From Sphingomonas sp. DG1-23 (GTDB lineage Bacteria > Pseudomonadota > Alphaproteobacteria > Sphingomonadales > Sphingomonadaceae): a stretch of DNA of 64,000 nucleotides. This document shows positions 9,505 to 17,426 of the stretch, in pieces. The stretch's first letter is position 1, and each line of letters opens with the position of its first letter. A program made the translations under genes and the position numbers. A model generated the notes under the pieces. The model had not been told where the DNA came from. It was given only the letters and a program-made list of their open reading frames with translations, and ran no database searches. Location: positions 186,001 to 250,000 of the forward strand of contig NZ_JAVAMA010000001.1 of NCBI RefSeq assembly GCF_030730875.1, given 5' to 3'.

Positions 9505-10265
9505 GGACGTGACTCCTCTGCGTGCGGGTCGGGGGGGACGGCAGCGGGCAGCCGAAGCGTGACGACGGTGCCGATACCGCGCTCGCTCGCGATCGCGACG
9601 TCGCCGTCCGCGGTGCGTACGAATTGCTCGACCATCGGCAGGCCGATGCCACCCAGCCCATCCTGTTTGGTGGTGAAGAAGGGATCGAAGGCGCGCGCGA
9701 CCGTCTCGGGCGACATGCCGACGCCCTGATCGGCGACCTCGAGCCCGATCATCGCGCCGGCATGGCCGACGCGGCGGGCGCGGATCGCGATGCGGCCGCC
9801 ACCGGCCATCGCGTCGCGCGCGTTGAAAACGAGGTTGAGCACCGCCCGGCGCAGCTCGATCGGATCGCATTGCGCCGCGGGCAAGCCGGGCTCGACGTCG
9901 AGCGTCAGGACCAGCCCGGGATGGTCGAGCGCTTCGACCAGCGCCGCGACGTCGGCGAGGCACGCGACAAGGTCGCTCCGCGTTTCGCCGGTGTCGCGAA
10001 TGCGGCCGAGATTCTGCCGGACCAGCGCGCCGGCATGTTCGAGACAGGTCCGCGCCCGATCGAGCATCGGCCCGGCATGAATCGCGGGCATTTCGGGGGT
10101 ACGGGCGATGATGTTGATCGCCGACGTGGCGATCTGGATCAGGTTGCCGAGGTCATGGACGACGCCTGCCGCCGCGATCGCCGGAGCGCCGCCGGGGCGC
10201 GACCGATCGCCGATCGGAGGCAGGATCTCGCAGTCCCGCGCGTTTCGATCCTGAAAACCTATCAT
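9501..10265 (-). CDS. Soluble sensor histidine kinase lacking an obvious input domain
   Basis: A 254-residue kinase with a compact dimerisation segment (VVHDLGNLIQIAT, His37) and a complete ATPase domain: N box NLVFNARDAM, G1 DQGVGM, an F box (DPFFTTK) and G2 GGIGLPM. No transmembrane segment or PAS/GAF domain is visible; about 30 residues precede the His motif. The ATG at 10265 is preceded by GGAGGT at a good distance. No response regulator is adjacent; receiver-only and FixJ-like regulators lie at 15.6-16.8 kb. It overlaps the GST start by 4 bp and sits in the middle of a detoxification operon, an unusual place for a kinase. Confidence 0.88.
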   Translation of the reverse strand: MIGFQDRNARDCEILPPIGDRSRPGGAPAIAAAGVVHDLGNLIQIATSAINIIARTPEMPAIHAGPMLDRARTCLEHAGALVRQNLGRIRDTGETRSDLVACLADVAALVEALDHPGLVLTLDVEPGLPAAQCDPIELRRAVLNLVFNARDAMAGGGRIAIRARRVGHAGAMIGLEVADQGVGMSPETVARAFDPFFTTKQDGLGGIGLPMVEQFVRTADGDVAIASERGIGTVVTLRLPAAVPPDPHAEESRP

Positions 10266-10336
10266 CGATACCTCCGTGGCAGGAAGGCCGCGAACCGCGC
10301 GGGCCGGGGCGCCGCGCGGCTCGCAACCGTCGGCGG

Positions 10337-10801
10337 TCAGGCGGCGACGGCAGCCGGCGCCTCGACCGGATGGACCGCGCGCAGGCCGATCTGGACGCGG
10401 TTCCAAAGATTGATCGCGCCGATCAGCAGCGTGAGATTGGCGATCTCGGTCTCGTCGAACTGGCTCTGAAGCAGCGCGTAATCGCCGTCGGGCGCGCGCG
10501 TCTCGGTGATCCGGGTCAGCGCCTCGGTCCAGGCGAGCGCGGCCCGCTCGCGATCGGTGAAGGCCGGAGACTCGCGCCAGGCGTCGAGCAGGTGGATGCG
10601 CATGTCGCTTTCGCCCTGCTTGCGGGCGTCGGTGACGTGCATATGGATGCAGAAGGCGCAGCCGTTGATCTGCGAGGCGCGCAGCCGGACCAGCTCGGCG
10701 AGGCCGTGCTCGAGCCCGCTCTGGCCGATGGCGGTCTCGACGGCGATCATCGCCTTCGCGCCTTCGGGTGCGGCCTGGAAGATGTTCAGTCGGGGAGTCA
10801 T
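10337..10801 (-). CDS. AhpD-like carboxymuconolactone decarboxylase-family protein
   Basis: A 154-residue all-helical protein with the alkylhydroperoxidase signature NGCAFCIHMH, where Cys48 and Cys51 form the redox CxxC and a His follows two residues later. Members act as peroxidases, gamma-carboxymuconolactone decarboxylases or thiol-redox partners; the CxxC-x-x-x-H arrangement favours the AhpD peroxidase type. A GAAGGAGAAG Shine-Dalgarno precedes the ATG. It sits in the leftward operon between a small membrane protein and the histidine kinase, consistent with a role against peroxides or electrophiles. Confidence 0.92.
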   Translation of the reverse strand: MTPRLNIFQAAPEGAKAMIAVETAIGQSGLEHGLAELVRLRASQINGCAFCIHMHVTDARKQGESDMRIHLLDAWRESPAFTDRERAALAWTEALTRITETRAPDGDYALLQSQFDETEIANLTLLIGAINLWNRVQIGLRAVHPVEAPAAVAA

Positions 10802-10829
10802 GGTCTTCTCCTTCGGGGTAAAGCGATGT

Positions 10830-11231
10830 TCAGGCGGCGCGGCGTTCGCGCCGGGCCCAGAAAGTCAGGCCCAGCGCGAGCAGCGCGGGGAGCGTGACGG
10901 CGGGGAAATCCCGGGCGAGCGCGGAGGCGCCGCAGATGCCGACCGCGACTTCCCAGAAGTGGAAGAGCGCGTGGCAGCTCAGCCACAATGCCGCGCCGCC
11001 CCACAGCACCACCCGATAGCCGGGCCGCGCGGCGCCGATCAGGAAGGCGGCGCCGAGGAACAGGAAGATGATGCCGATGTCGCGGATGAAATGCTGGTTG
11101 AACGGACCGGTGGTGGTCACGCCCGGCACCGCGAAATACCATCCCGCGGGCGAGACCAACATATAGGCGCCGTTGACGAGCGCGCCGATGCCGAGGAGCA
11201 CCGCGAGCGCGAGGCAGGTCTGTTTCAGCAT
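10830..11231 (-). CDS. Small four-helix membrane protein of unknown function
   Basis: A 133-residue protein with four predicted membrane helices (for example LKQTCLALAVLLGIGAL near the start, and IIFLFLGAAFLIG in the middle). A histidine- and tryptophan-containing segment (CHALFHFWEVA) lies between helices 3 and 4. I do not recognise a characterised family; the layout recalls small DoxX/DUF4345-type proteins. It starts 8 nt after the upstream NmrA paralog and ends 28 nt before the AhpD-like gene, so it is surely co-transcribed. The ATG at 11231 was preferred over an earlier in-frame start because the earlier one overlaps the upstream gene. Confidence 0.78.
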   Translation of the reverse strand: MLKQTCLALAVLLGIGALVNGAYMLVSPAGWYFAVPGVTTTGPFNQHFIRDIGIIFLFLGAAFLIGAARPGYRVVLWGGAALWLSCHALFHFWEVAVGICGASALARDFPAVTLPALLALGLTFWARRERRAA

Positions 11232-11239
11232 CGCCCCGC

Positions 11240-12001
11240 TCACTTCTTCGCGGGCGGCGGCACATTGGCCACCCACCAGTCGAAGCCGGTGGCGCCGAGG
11301 CGTGCCCGTGCCCCTGGCATCAGCGAGCCATTGTCGATCCGCAGCCCGAAATAGGGCGCTTCCGGATCGGCGATCACCCGGCGCGGATCCTTGTCCCAGG
11401 CAAGGACCCGGGCGACGAGTTCGTCCATGTAGAAATCCTCGGGGCCGGCGATTTCGATCGTGTCGCGTGCCGGCCCGGCCAGCGCCGCCTGCGCCACGGC
11501 CTCCGCCACATCCTGCGCCGCCATCGGCTGGAAGCGCGCATGCGGCAGCCGGACGACATCGCCTTCGGTCGCCGATCCGGCGATGCCGCGAAGGAATTCG
11601 AAGAACTGGGTGGCGTGCACGATCGTCCAGGGGATCGGCGAGGCCTTGATCAGCTGCTCCTGCGCGAGCTTGGCGCGGAAATAGCCGCTGTCCTGCAGCC
11701 GCGCGGTGCCGACCACCGAGAGCGCGACATGGTGGCGTACCCCCGCCTTCGCTTCGGCGGCGGCGAGGTTCCGGCCCGCAGTCTGGAAGAAGTCCATCGC
11801 GGTCCGCTCGTCGAGCGTGGGGGAGTTGGAGACGTCGATCACGGCGTCCGCATCCGCCAGCGCCGCATCGAGCCCCGCGCCGGTGATCGTGTCGACGCCG
11901 GTGTTGGGCGCCGCGGCGATCGCTTCATGGCCCTGTTGCCTGAGCTTCTCGACGGTCTTCGAGCCGATCAGCCCGGTTCCGCCGATCACGACGATCTTCA
12001 T
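11240..12001 (-). CDS. NmrA-like NAD(P)-binding protein, paralog 2
   Basis: A 253-residue paralog of the proteins at 8102 and 12036. The nucleotide loop VVIGGTGLIGSK is intact, as are DVSNSPTLDE, GVRHHVALSVVG and YFRAKLAQEQLI, and a C-terminal stretch ends FDWWVANVPPPAKK. A GAAAGGAAATT segment precedes the ATG at 12001. Paralog 2 is closer to paralog 1 than to paralog 3 by eye (shared NSPTLDE/NSPSLEG and FRAK motifs). Expected to bind NAD(P)H; a reductase or sensor role is inference. Confidence 0.9.
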   Translation of the reverse strand: MKIVVIGGTGLIGSKTVEKLRQQGHEAIAAAPNTGVDTITGAGLDAALADADAVIDVSNSPTLDERTAMDFFQTAGRNLAAAEAKAGVRHHVALSVVGTARLQDSGYFRAKLAQEQLIKASPIPWTIVHATQFFEFLRGIAGSATEGDVVRLPHARFQPMAAQDVAEAVAQAALAGPARDTIEIAGPEDFYMDELVARVLAWDKDPRRVIADPEAPYFGLRIDNGSLMPGARARLGATGFDWWVANVPPPAKK

Positions 12002-12035
12002 GCCAATTTCCTTTCGTTCGAATGGGGAGAGCGGT

Positions 12036-12788
12036 TCATGCCGGCACCAGCGCCCGCTGCAGCCAGTCGTCGAAGTCCGCTGTGTCGAGGTGCGGCGCCT
12101 CGCCGCCCGCGAGCGGATCGCCGTCGAGGCGCGCGCCGAAAAAGCTGGCGTGGCCATCGATCAGCACCGGCCGATAATCTTCGTTCGCAGTCAGGATCTG
12201 CTGCGCGAGCGCGGGCAGCTGATAGGCATTGGGACCGGCGATCTCGACGATGCCGTTCGCCGGCGCCCGCAGCGCGACCCGCGCGAGGACCCCGGCCGCA
12301 TCCTCGACGGCGATCGGCTGCACGCGCACCGGCGGCACCCGTACCACCTCGGCCGCGCGCCCGGCGTCGACGACATCGTAGATATACTCGAACAAGGGCG
12401 CCGAGCGGATGATCGAGAACGGCATGGCCGAAGCCGCGACCAGCGCCTCCTGCATGCTCTTGGCGAGATAATAGCCGTCATTCACGCGTCCCGCGCCGAT
12501 CGCGGAGAACAGAATGTGGTGGCGGACCCCGGCGCGCCGCCCGGCGAGGAGCAGGTTCCCGGTCGAGGCCCGGAAGAAGCGGAGCATCGCCGCCGGATCG
12601 CCATAGCCGGGGTTGGAAACGTCGACGATCGCGTCGGCGCCCTCGAGCGCAGCGGCAAGGCCCGCGCCGGTCGCGATGTCGACTCCGGTCGAACGGGCGG
12701 CCGCGACCGCCTGATGCCCTGCCGCGCCGAGACCGCGGACGAGCTTCGCGCCGACCCGGCCGGTTCCGCCGATAACCACGATCTTCAT
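12036..12788 (-). CDS. NmrA-like NAD(P)-binding protein, paralog 3; first gene of the leftward run
   Basis: A 250-residue NAD(P)-binding protein of the same family, opening with [12 protein letters not shown] and containing [10 protein letters not shown] and [12 protein letters not shown]. The lysine of the pseudo-active-site segment ([10 protein letters not shown]) is kept. GAGGT precedes the ATG. It is the promoter-proximal gene of the 11-gene leftward run ending at 3198, and is divergent from the chloroperoxidase-like hydrolase at 13114, so a shared control region in 12789-13113 is likely. Confidence 0.9.
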   Translation of the reverse strand: MKIVVIGGTGRVGAKLVRGLGAAGHQAVAAARSTGVDIATGAGLAAALEGADAIVDVSNPGYGDPAAMLRFFRASTGNLLLAGRRAGVRHHILFSAIGAGRVNDGYYLAKSMQEALVAASAMPFSIIRSAPLFEYIYDVVDAGRAAEVVRVPPVRVQPIAVEDAAGVLARVALRAPANGIVEIAGPNAYQLPALAQQILTANEDYRPVLIDGHASFFGARLDGDPLAGGEAPHLDTADFDDWLQRALVPA

Positions 12789-13113
12789 GAGCCACCTCGC
12801 TGGCCGGTCACGCCGACGGGCGTTTCCGACAGAGGCAGGATCGCGGATCGGAGCCGCCGCCTCTATCGTGCCGAGGCATGCGCGAGGCTCGCCATTCGGC
12901 AGGCCACCCTCTCCTCAGGTGCAGGTGCGGCACGCCCGAAGCGAGCGGCGCGCGACAAACCCCGCAGATCGGCGCGTTGCACCGATCCGTGCGGCGAGGG
13001 CGAAGCCTCCGCCGGCATGCCCTCGGCCGACACTCGGTCTGATCGCGCGGCCACGCCGCGTGCGCCTATTGCCTGCAGGCGCCCATGATGGCGCACGACC
13101 GAGGAGATGTTCA
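12789..13113. other. Divergent intergenic region (325 bp)
   Basis: This gap separates the leftward detoxification run from the rightward hydrolase and must hold both promoters. It is as GC-rich as the genes around it and I find no convincing palindrome or -35/-10 pair. The frame of the hydrolase is open throughout on the + strand, but the residues it would encode are arginine-rich and non-descript, so I treat it as non-coding. Confidence 0.5.
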
Positions 13114-13938
13114 GTGCCGACGATCACGACGCGCGACGGACACGAGATCTATTACAAGGATTGGGGCGAAGGCCCCGTGGTCACCTTTTCGCATGGTTGG
13201 CCGCTGAGCTCGGACGCGTGGAGCGGGCAGATGCTGTTCCTCGCGCAGAACGGCTTCCGGGTCGTCGCGCATGACCGGCGCGGCCACGGCAAATCGGCGC
13301 AGAGCTCGGCCCGCAACGACATGGACGGCTATGCCGACGACCTCGCCGAGCTGATCGAGGCGCTCGACCTGCGCGACATCGCGATGGTCGGCCATTCGAC
13401 CGGTGGCGGCGAGGTTGCGCGCTATATCGGCCGGCACGGCACCGGCCGCGTCGCGAGGGCCGTGCTGCTCGGCGCAGTGCCGCCGGGCCTGCTCCGCACC
13501 CCGGAAAATCCCGAGGGCCTGCCGATCGAACTGTTCGACGGGTTGCGCAAGGACATCGCGGCCAATCGCTCGCAATTCTACCGCGATTTCGCGATCCCGT
13601 TTTACGGCGCCAACCGCGCCGGCGCCGAGGTTCCGCAGAGCCTGCTCGACGAATTCTGGCTGATCAGCATGCAGGCGGGTCTCAAGAACGCGTGGGAATG
13701 CATCAAGGCCTTCTCCGAGACCGACTTCACCGCGGATCTCCGGAAGTTCGACGTGCCCACCCTCGTGGTGCACGGCGAGGACGACCAGATCGTGCCGGTC
13801 AAGGATACCGGGCACAAGACCGCGCGGCTGATCCCGGGCGCGCAGGCGATCTTCTATCCCGGCGCGCCGCACGGGCTGACCGCGACGAAGCACGCGGCGC
13901 GATTCAATGCGGACCTGCTCGCTTTCATGCGCAGTTGA
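13114..13938 (+). CDS. Alpha/beta hydrolase, non-heme chloroperoxidase-like
   Basis: A 274-residue cytosolic alpha/beta-hydrolase of the chloroperoxidase/esterase group. The oxyanion region [11 protein letters not shown], the nucleophile elbow [10 protein letters not shown] (Ser95), the acid in [10 protein letters not shown] and the His in [10 protein letters not shown] form the full triad with family-typical contexts. No cofactor is needed; such enzymes hydrolyse esters and make peracids that halogenate in vitro. The GTG at 13114 is chosen since GAGGAG lies 7 nt upstream and the protein then opens with the usual [16 protein letters not shown]. It is divergent from the NmrA/efflux run and could share its regulator. 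Confidence 0.93.
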   Translation: MPTITTRDGHEIYYKDWGEGPVVTFSHGWPLSSDAWSGQMLFLAQNGFRVVAHDRRGHGKSAQSSARNDMDGYADDLAELIEALDLRDIAMVGHSTGGGEVARYIGRHGTGRVARAVLLGAVPPGLLRTPENPEGLPIELFDGLRKDIAANRSQFYRDFAIPFYGANRAGAEVPQSLLDEFWLISMQAGLKNAWECIKAFSETDFTADLRKFDVPTLVVHGEDDQIVPVKDTGHKTARLIPGAQAIFYPGAPHGLTATKHAARFNADLLAFMRS

Positions 13939-13946
13939 ACGAATGT

Positions 13947-13971
13947 CCCGGCGGCGCCCGACGCCGCCGGG
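13947..13971. terminator. GC-rich hairpin between convergent genes
   Basis: A perfect 10-bp stem (CCCGGCGGCG against CGCCGCCGGG) with a 5-nt loop fills the gap between the hydrolase stop and the kinase stop. No T-run follows on either strand, so it is at best a weak or bidirectional terminator. Confidence 0.6.
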
Positions 13972-13974
13972 CCG

Positions 13975-15603
13975 TCATCCCTCGACCGGCGGGATGGTTA
14001 TGCGGAAGATCGCGCCGCCTTCGGGGTGATTGGACGCCGTGATCGTTCCGCCATGCGCCGCGATGATCGACTGGCACAGCGCCAGGCCGATCCCCATGCC
14101 GTCGGGCTTGGTGGTGAAGAAGCCGTCGAAGATGCGCGCGAGGTCCGCCTCGGCGATGCCCGGGCCATTGTCGCGGATCGTGAAGTGGACCGCGCCGCCG
14201 GCATCGCTCGACGTCGCGAGCGCGATACGGCCCTCCCCCGTCCCCATCGGTGCCAGAGCCTGGAGGCTGTTGACGAGCAGATTGACGATCACCTGCTGGA
14301 GCTGGACCCGATCGCCGAGCACGCGGTGCACGCCGATGTCGAGCACCACCGACAACTGGATGCCCCGCGCCTCGACGTCGTGGCAGACGAAGAGCAGCGC
14401 CCCCTCGACCACGCCGTTGAAATCGAGCGGCATCGGCTCGGGGAGGTGCCGCGCCGCCATGCCGCGGATGCGCTGGACGATCCCGCCCGCATGGCGCGCG
14501 CTCTCCGCGATCCGCCGGTTGAGCTGCGCCACCTTGTCGAGATTGGGATCCTCGCGCGACAGCCACCGCAGGCTCGTCTCGGCGTTCATCGCGATCGCGG
14601 CAAGCGGCTGGTTCACTTCATGCGCGATCGAGCTCGCCAGCTCGCCGAGCGTCACGATCCGCGCCGCGCGGGTATAGTCGGCCTGGAGCTGACGGAGCTC
14701 GGCTTCGGTGCGAAGCCGCTCGGTGACGTCCTCCAGCGTCAGCAACGTGATGTCGAGGCTTTCGGGCGGCGTCGGGAACGTCACCGTAAGTTCGACGTCG
14801 ATGACGCGGTCGTCGAACGTCCGCAGCTTCATGAGCTCGACATGGCTGCGCTGCCCATCGAAATGCGCAATCGTGACGCGCCGCGCCGTTTCGGGCGCAA
14901 GCGCGAACACATAGTCGACCGGTCCAATCAGATCGGCGACTCCGCTCGCGCCGAGCAGCGTCGCGGCACCGCCATTGGCGTCGGTCACGCACACGATCGC
15001 GCGGGCGCGATCCACGAGGTCCGGATGCGCCTCCAGATGCGCGCGGATGTCGCGGACGCCCTCCGAGCGGAGCTGATAGAAGACGGCGCCCATCGGTCGC
15101 GCATCGACCTGCAGTAGCGCCCCGGGGAGATGATGGATGAGGCGGCGATAGCGTTGCTCGCTGGCACGCACCGACCAGAAGGAGCGATCGTCACCCATCT
15201 GCCCATCGACTGCGACCCATACCGTGTCCGGGGCGAGGTCGTCCGGTGCGCCCCAGACCGTCAGCACCGCATTGCGGAACATGAACGAATTGATCGCGCG
15301 CTCCCGGGGCGCATGATCCGGTCTGTCCGAAGTCACCGCAACGATCAGTTCGGCCAGGATCGTCCAGCTCTCGGGCGGGCAGAAGCTCGCGACCGGCTGA
15401 CCGGTCATGATCTCGCGGCCGACCGGAGAGCCGACCAGCTCGAGCCCGCGCGCATTGACGTCGACGATGCGTGCCCCGTGGAGCAACGCCGCCACCCAGT
15501 TCGGCCATTCGCCGCCGTCGGCGACCGTATCGACGAGCGCGCGAACGCTCGACAGATCGACTTCCCAGCATGCCGCCGAATCATCGGCTACGCCCAGGGG
15601 CAT
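13975..15603 (-). CDS. PAS-domain sensor histidine kinase (FixL/NtrB-like)
   Basis: A soluble kinase of 542 residues. The N-terminal two-thirds hold PAS-like modules (VNARGLELVGSPVG; VTDANGGAATLLGA), then a PAC-like segment (TLLTLEDVTERLRTEAELRQ) leads into the dimerisation helix with the phospho-acceptor His (IAHEVNQPLAAI). The ATPase domain has the N box (VIVNLLVNSLQAL), G1 (DNGPGI), F box (GFFTTK) and G2 (GMGIGLALC). No transmembrane helices are seen. The ATG at 15603 has GAGGT 8 nt upstream; a GTG at 15654, directly after the preceding stop, is an alternative. Partner regulators lie just upstream in the same direction. Confidence 0.88.
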   Translation of the reverse strand: MPLGVADDSAACWEVDLSSVRALVDTVADGGEWPNWVAALLHGARIVDVNARGLELVGSPVGREIMTGQPVASFCPPESWTILAELIVAVTSDRPDHAPRERAINSFMFRNAVLTVWGAPDDLAPDTVWVAVDGQMGDDRSFWSVRASEQRYRRLIHHLPGALLQVDARPMGAVFYQLRSEGVRDIRAHLEAHPDLVDRARAIVCVTDANGGAATLLGASGVADLIGPVDYVFALAPETARRVTIAHFDGQRSHVELMKLRTFDDRVIDVELTVTFPTPPESLDITLLTLEDVTERLRTEAELRQLQADYTRAARIVTLGELASSIAHEVNQPLAAIAMNAETSLRWLSREDPNLDKVAQLNRRIAESARHAGGIVQRIRGMAARHLPEPMPLDFNGVVEGALLFVCHDVEARGIQLSVVLDIGVHRVLGDRVQLQQVIVNLLVNSLQALAPMGTGEGRIALATSSDAGGAVHFTIRDNGPGIAEADLARIFDGFFTTKPDGMGIGLALCQSIIAAHGGTITASNHPEGGAIFRITIPPVEG

Positions 15604-15655
15604 ACTTCCCACCTCGAGGATCTGCGATCCAGCCAGGGACGCGAGGCGAGTCACG

Positions 15656-16015
15656 TCAGCGACGTCCGCCCAGCACGGCGCGAAGCGTCGCGATCAGCGT
15701 CGCGTCGTCGAAGGGTTTGGTGAGAAACCCGGCCGCGCCGCCCTGCATCGCACGGGCGCGCGTCGCCTCCTCGCTGGTCGAGGTGATGAAGATCACGGGT
15801 ATCGGCGCGCCGCACGCGCAGAGTCGTCGCTGCAGTTCGAGCCCGTCGATATCGGGCATGCGAAGATCGGTGATGACGCAGTCGAAATCCCGAAACGCGG
15901 GATCGGCCAGAAAATCCGCGGCGCCGGCGAAGCTGCGCGCCGGCAGATCCTCCACCTGCAGGAAGTCGACAAGCGCCTCGCGTACGGCTGCGTCGTCGTC
16001 CACGATCGCGATCAT
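15656..16015 (-). CDS. Receiver-only response regulator (FixJ/CheY-like)
   Basis: A 119-residue stand-alone receiver: acidic pocket VDDD, phospho-acceptor Asp50 (ITDLRMPD), switch Thr/Ser (FITSTSE) and Lys in LTKPF. There is no output domain, so it probably acts as a phosphate relay or sink, or binds a protein partner. The ATG at 16015 follows AAGG at 5 nt; a TTG five codons earlier is possible. It is followed immediately by the PAS kinase and preceded by a full FixJ-like regulator, giving a kinase with two candidate receivers. Confidence 0.85.
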   Translation of the reverse strand: MIAIVDDDAAVREALVDFLQVEDLPARSFAGAADFLADPAFRDFDCVITDLRMPDIDGLELQRRLCACGAPIPVIFITSTSEEATRARAMQGGAAGFLTKPFDDATLIATLRAVLGGRR

Positions 16016-16100
16016 CCAGGCCTTGGACAAGCGGAGGGTCCTCTTCGACGCGGCCGGCGCGGCCCCCTCCGGATGTCGCTGATTTAACAGCGGGTTGTAA

Positions 16101-16112
16101 CCATACCATGGT
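16101..16112. promoter_or_regulatory. Palindromic operator-like site CCATACCATGGT
   Basis: The 12-mer contains the perfect palindrome ACCATGGT. It lies in the 97-bp gap between the FixJ-like gene and the receiver-only gene, about 86 nt upstream of the latter. A near copy (CCATACCTTGGT, one mismatch) is at 22060. The ACCWWGGT core also matches the 55790 site, and is partly matched at 52672. Such dyads suit LuxR-type HTH dimers, but binding is inference. Confidence 0.4.
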
Positions 16113-16799
16113 CTAGGTCCGCGCCTCGCGCAACTCGGGCGGGAGCACGTCCCATGCCCGGATCAATTCGCCGATCGTCGCCGCGCCCATCTTGCGCATC
16201 ACGCTGCTGCGATGAAGCTTCACGGTGACTTCGCTGATGCCGAGATCAAAGGCGATCTGCTTGTTGAGCCGTCCGGACGCCACCTGGGCGAGGACCTGTC
16301 GCTCGCGCGGCGTGAGCGTTGCATGACGATCGGCCTGTTGCCGGATTCGTCGCATGTCGGCACGGCTGGCAAGATCGCGCTCGATGCCGGAGGCGACGGC
16401 GTCGAGCAGCGATTGGTCGCGCACCGGCTTGGTCAGAAAATCGATCGCTCCGGCCTTCATCGCCTGCACCGACATCGGGATGTCGCCATGGCCGGTGAGA
16501 AATACGATCGGGCGCGCATTGCCCGTCGCCGCGAGATGGTGCTGGAGGTCGAGCCCGCTCGATCCGGGCATCCGGACGTCGAGCACGAGGCAGCCCGGCC
16601 GGTCGGGCAGCACCGCCTCGAGCAATTCGCGCGTCGAGCCGAAACCCGCAGTGTCGATTCCCACCGACTGCATGAGCTCCTCGATCGACATGCGCACGGC
16701 TTCGTCATCGTCGACGATCAACACCAGCGGGCGGTCCTGCACGACCGCCGCCGGCAGCGCCGTGGCTGCTTCGTGATCTAACTCGGATCCGTGGATCAT
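16113..16799 (-). CDS. FixJ-like response regulator with LuxR-type HTH
   Basis: A 228-residue two-domain regulator. The receiver domain has LIVDDDEAVRM, phospho-acceptor Asp74 (LVLDVRMPG), FLTGHGDIPM and LTKPV; the output domain is a GerE/LuxR HTH (LTPRERQVLAQVASGRLNK, then SEVTVKLHRSSVMRKMG). GHGDIPM and the spacing are hallmarks of the FixJ/TtrR/StyR group. The ATG at 16799 has GGAGGTGACG directly ahead, favouring it over a start 15 codons upstream. It precedes a receiver-only protein and a PAS kinase and is the obvious output of that kinase. Confidence 0.92.
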   Translation of the reverse strand: MIHGSELDHEAATALPAAVVQDRPLVLIVDDDEAVRMSIEELMQSVGIDTAGFGSTRELLEAVLPDRPGCLVLDVRMPGSSGLDLQHHLAATGNARPIVFLTGHGDIPMSVQAMKAGAIDFLTKPVRDQSLLDAVASGIERDLASRADMRRIRQQADRHATLTPRERQVLAQVASGRLNKQIAFDLGISEVTVKLHRSSVMRKMGAATIGELIRAWDVLPPELREART

Positions 16800-16875
16800 C
16801 GTCACCTCCGGGCGATTGCGGCTGGAGACAGGCAATAATTTCATGACGCGACTGCGCGCGAAACCCCGAAGCCGG

Positions 16876-17271
16876 TTAGCCCCGCCCTCCCCGATCGAGG
16901 GAGCGCGGTTCCAGCCGGATGACGCGATGACCGTAGCGACGCGCGTCGATCGACCACGCGCCGGGCCCGAGCAGCGCCAGCGCAGTGGCGGAGCCCGCGG
17001 CGGCGCACAGCAGCAGTGCCGCCTCGCCGCGGGCCGCGAACAGACCGGCGATCAAGGCCGCGGCGAGCAGCAGCGCCGCTGCCCGGGTGCCCAGTCCGGT
17101 TATGAGCGCGAGCACGAGGATTCCGGCGGCGGCCGCTGCCAGCCACCAGCCGCCCGTTGTCGGGGTCAGCCGCGCGAGCGCGGGATAGACGATCGCCGCC
17201 GACGATAGACGCATCAGCAGAAGTGCGGCACCGGCGGCGCCGTCGGGATAACGCAGAATCAACTTTGGCAC
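16876..17271 (-). CDS. DoxX-like small membrane protein
   Basis: A 131-residue protein with four predicted membrane helices, very rich in Ala, Leu and Gly (for example AAAAAGILVLALITGLG). The arrangement resembles DoxX/DUF6041-type membrane proteins, which are associated with redox stress, but no diagnostic motif is visible. It starts at GTG and precedes the FixJ-like gene by about 77 bp in the same direction, so it might be in the same transcript. It is divergent from the propeller-sensor kinase at 17427. Confidence 0.6.
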   Translation of the reverse strand: MPKLILRYPDGAAGAALLLMRLSSAAIVYPALARLTPTTGGWWLAAAAAGILVLALITGLGTRAAALLLAAALIAGLFAARGEAALLLCAAAGSATALALLGPGAWSIDARRYGHRVIRLEPRSLDRGGRG

Positions 17272-17323
17272 GGCCCAGCGATAGCTCCGCCAGGGCGATC
17301 GGCCAGCCTTCGGTTCGGGGATG

Positions 17324-17348
17324 TTACGATCCCCCGTTCGGGGGTAGC
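17324..17348. promoter_or_regulatory. Operator-like dyad centred on CCCCCGTTCGGGGG
   Basis: The 14-bp dyad at 17331-17344 has perfect 5-bp arms (CCCCC/GGGGG) and is flanked by TTACGAT on the left and TAGCAT on the right. It lies about 80 bp upstream of the Y_Y_Y-type sensor kinase start, and about 60 bp from the divergent DoxX-like start. The position and symmetry suggest a regulator-binding site, plausibly for the NarL-like partner of that kinase; this is inference. Confidence 0.45.
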
Positions 17349-17426
17349 ATGGGCGGTGCCGGCCGGCGAATGGGCGCTCTGGCTTGAGTAACGGCGGGGA
17401 ATCCAGCGCGAGTTGCAGGGACGGCG

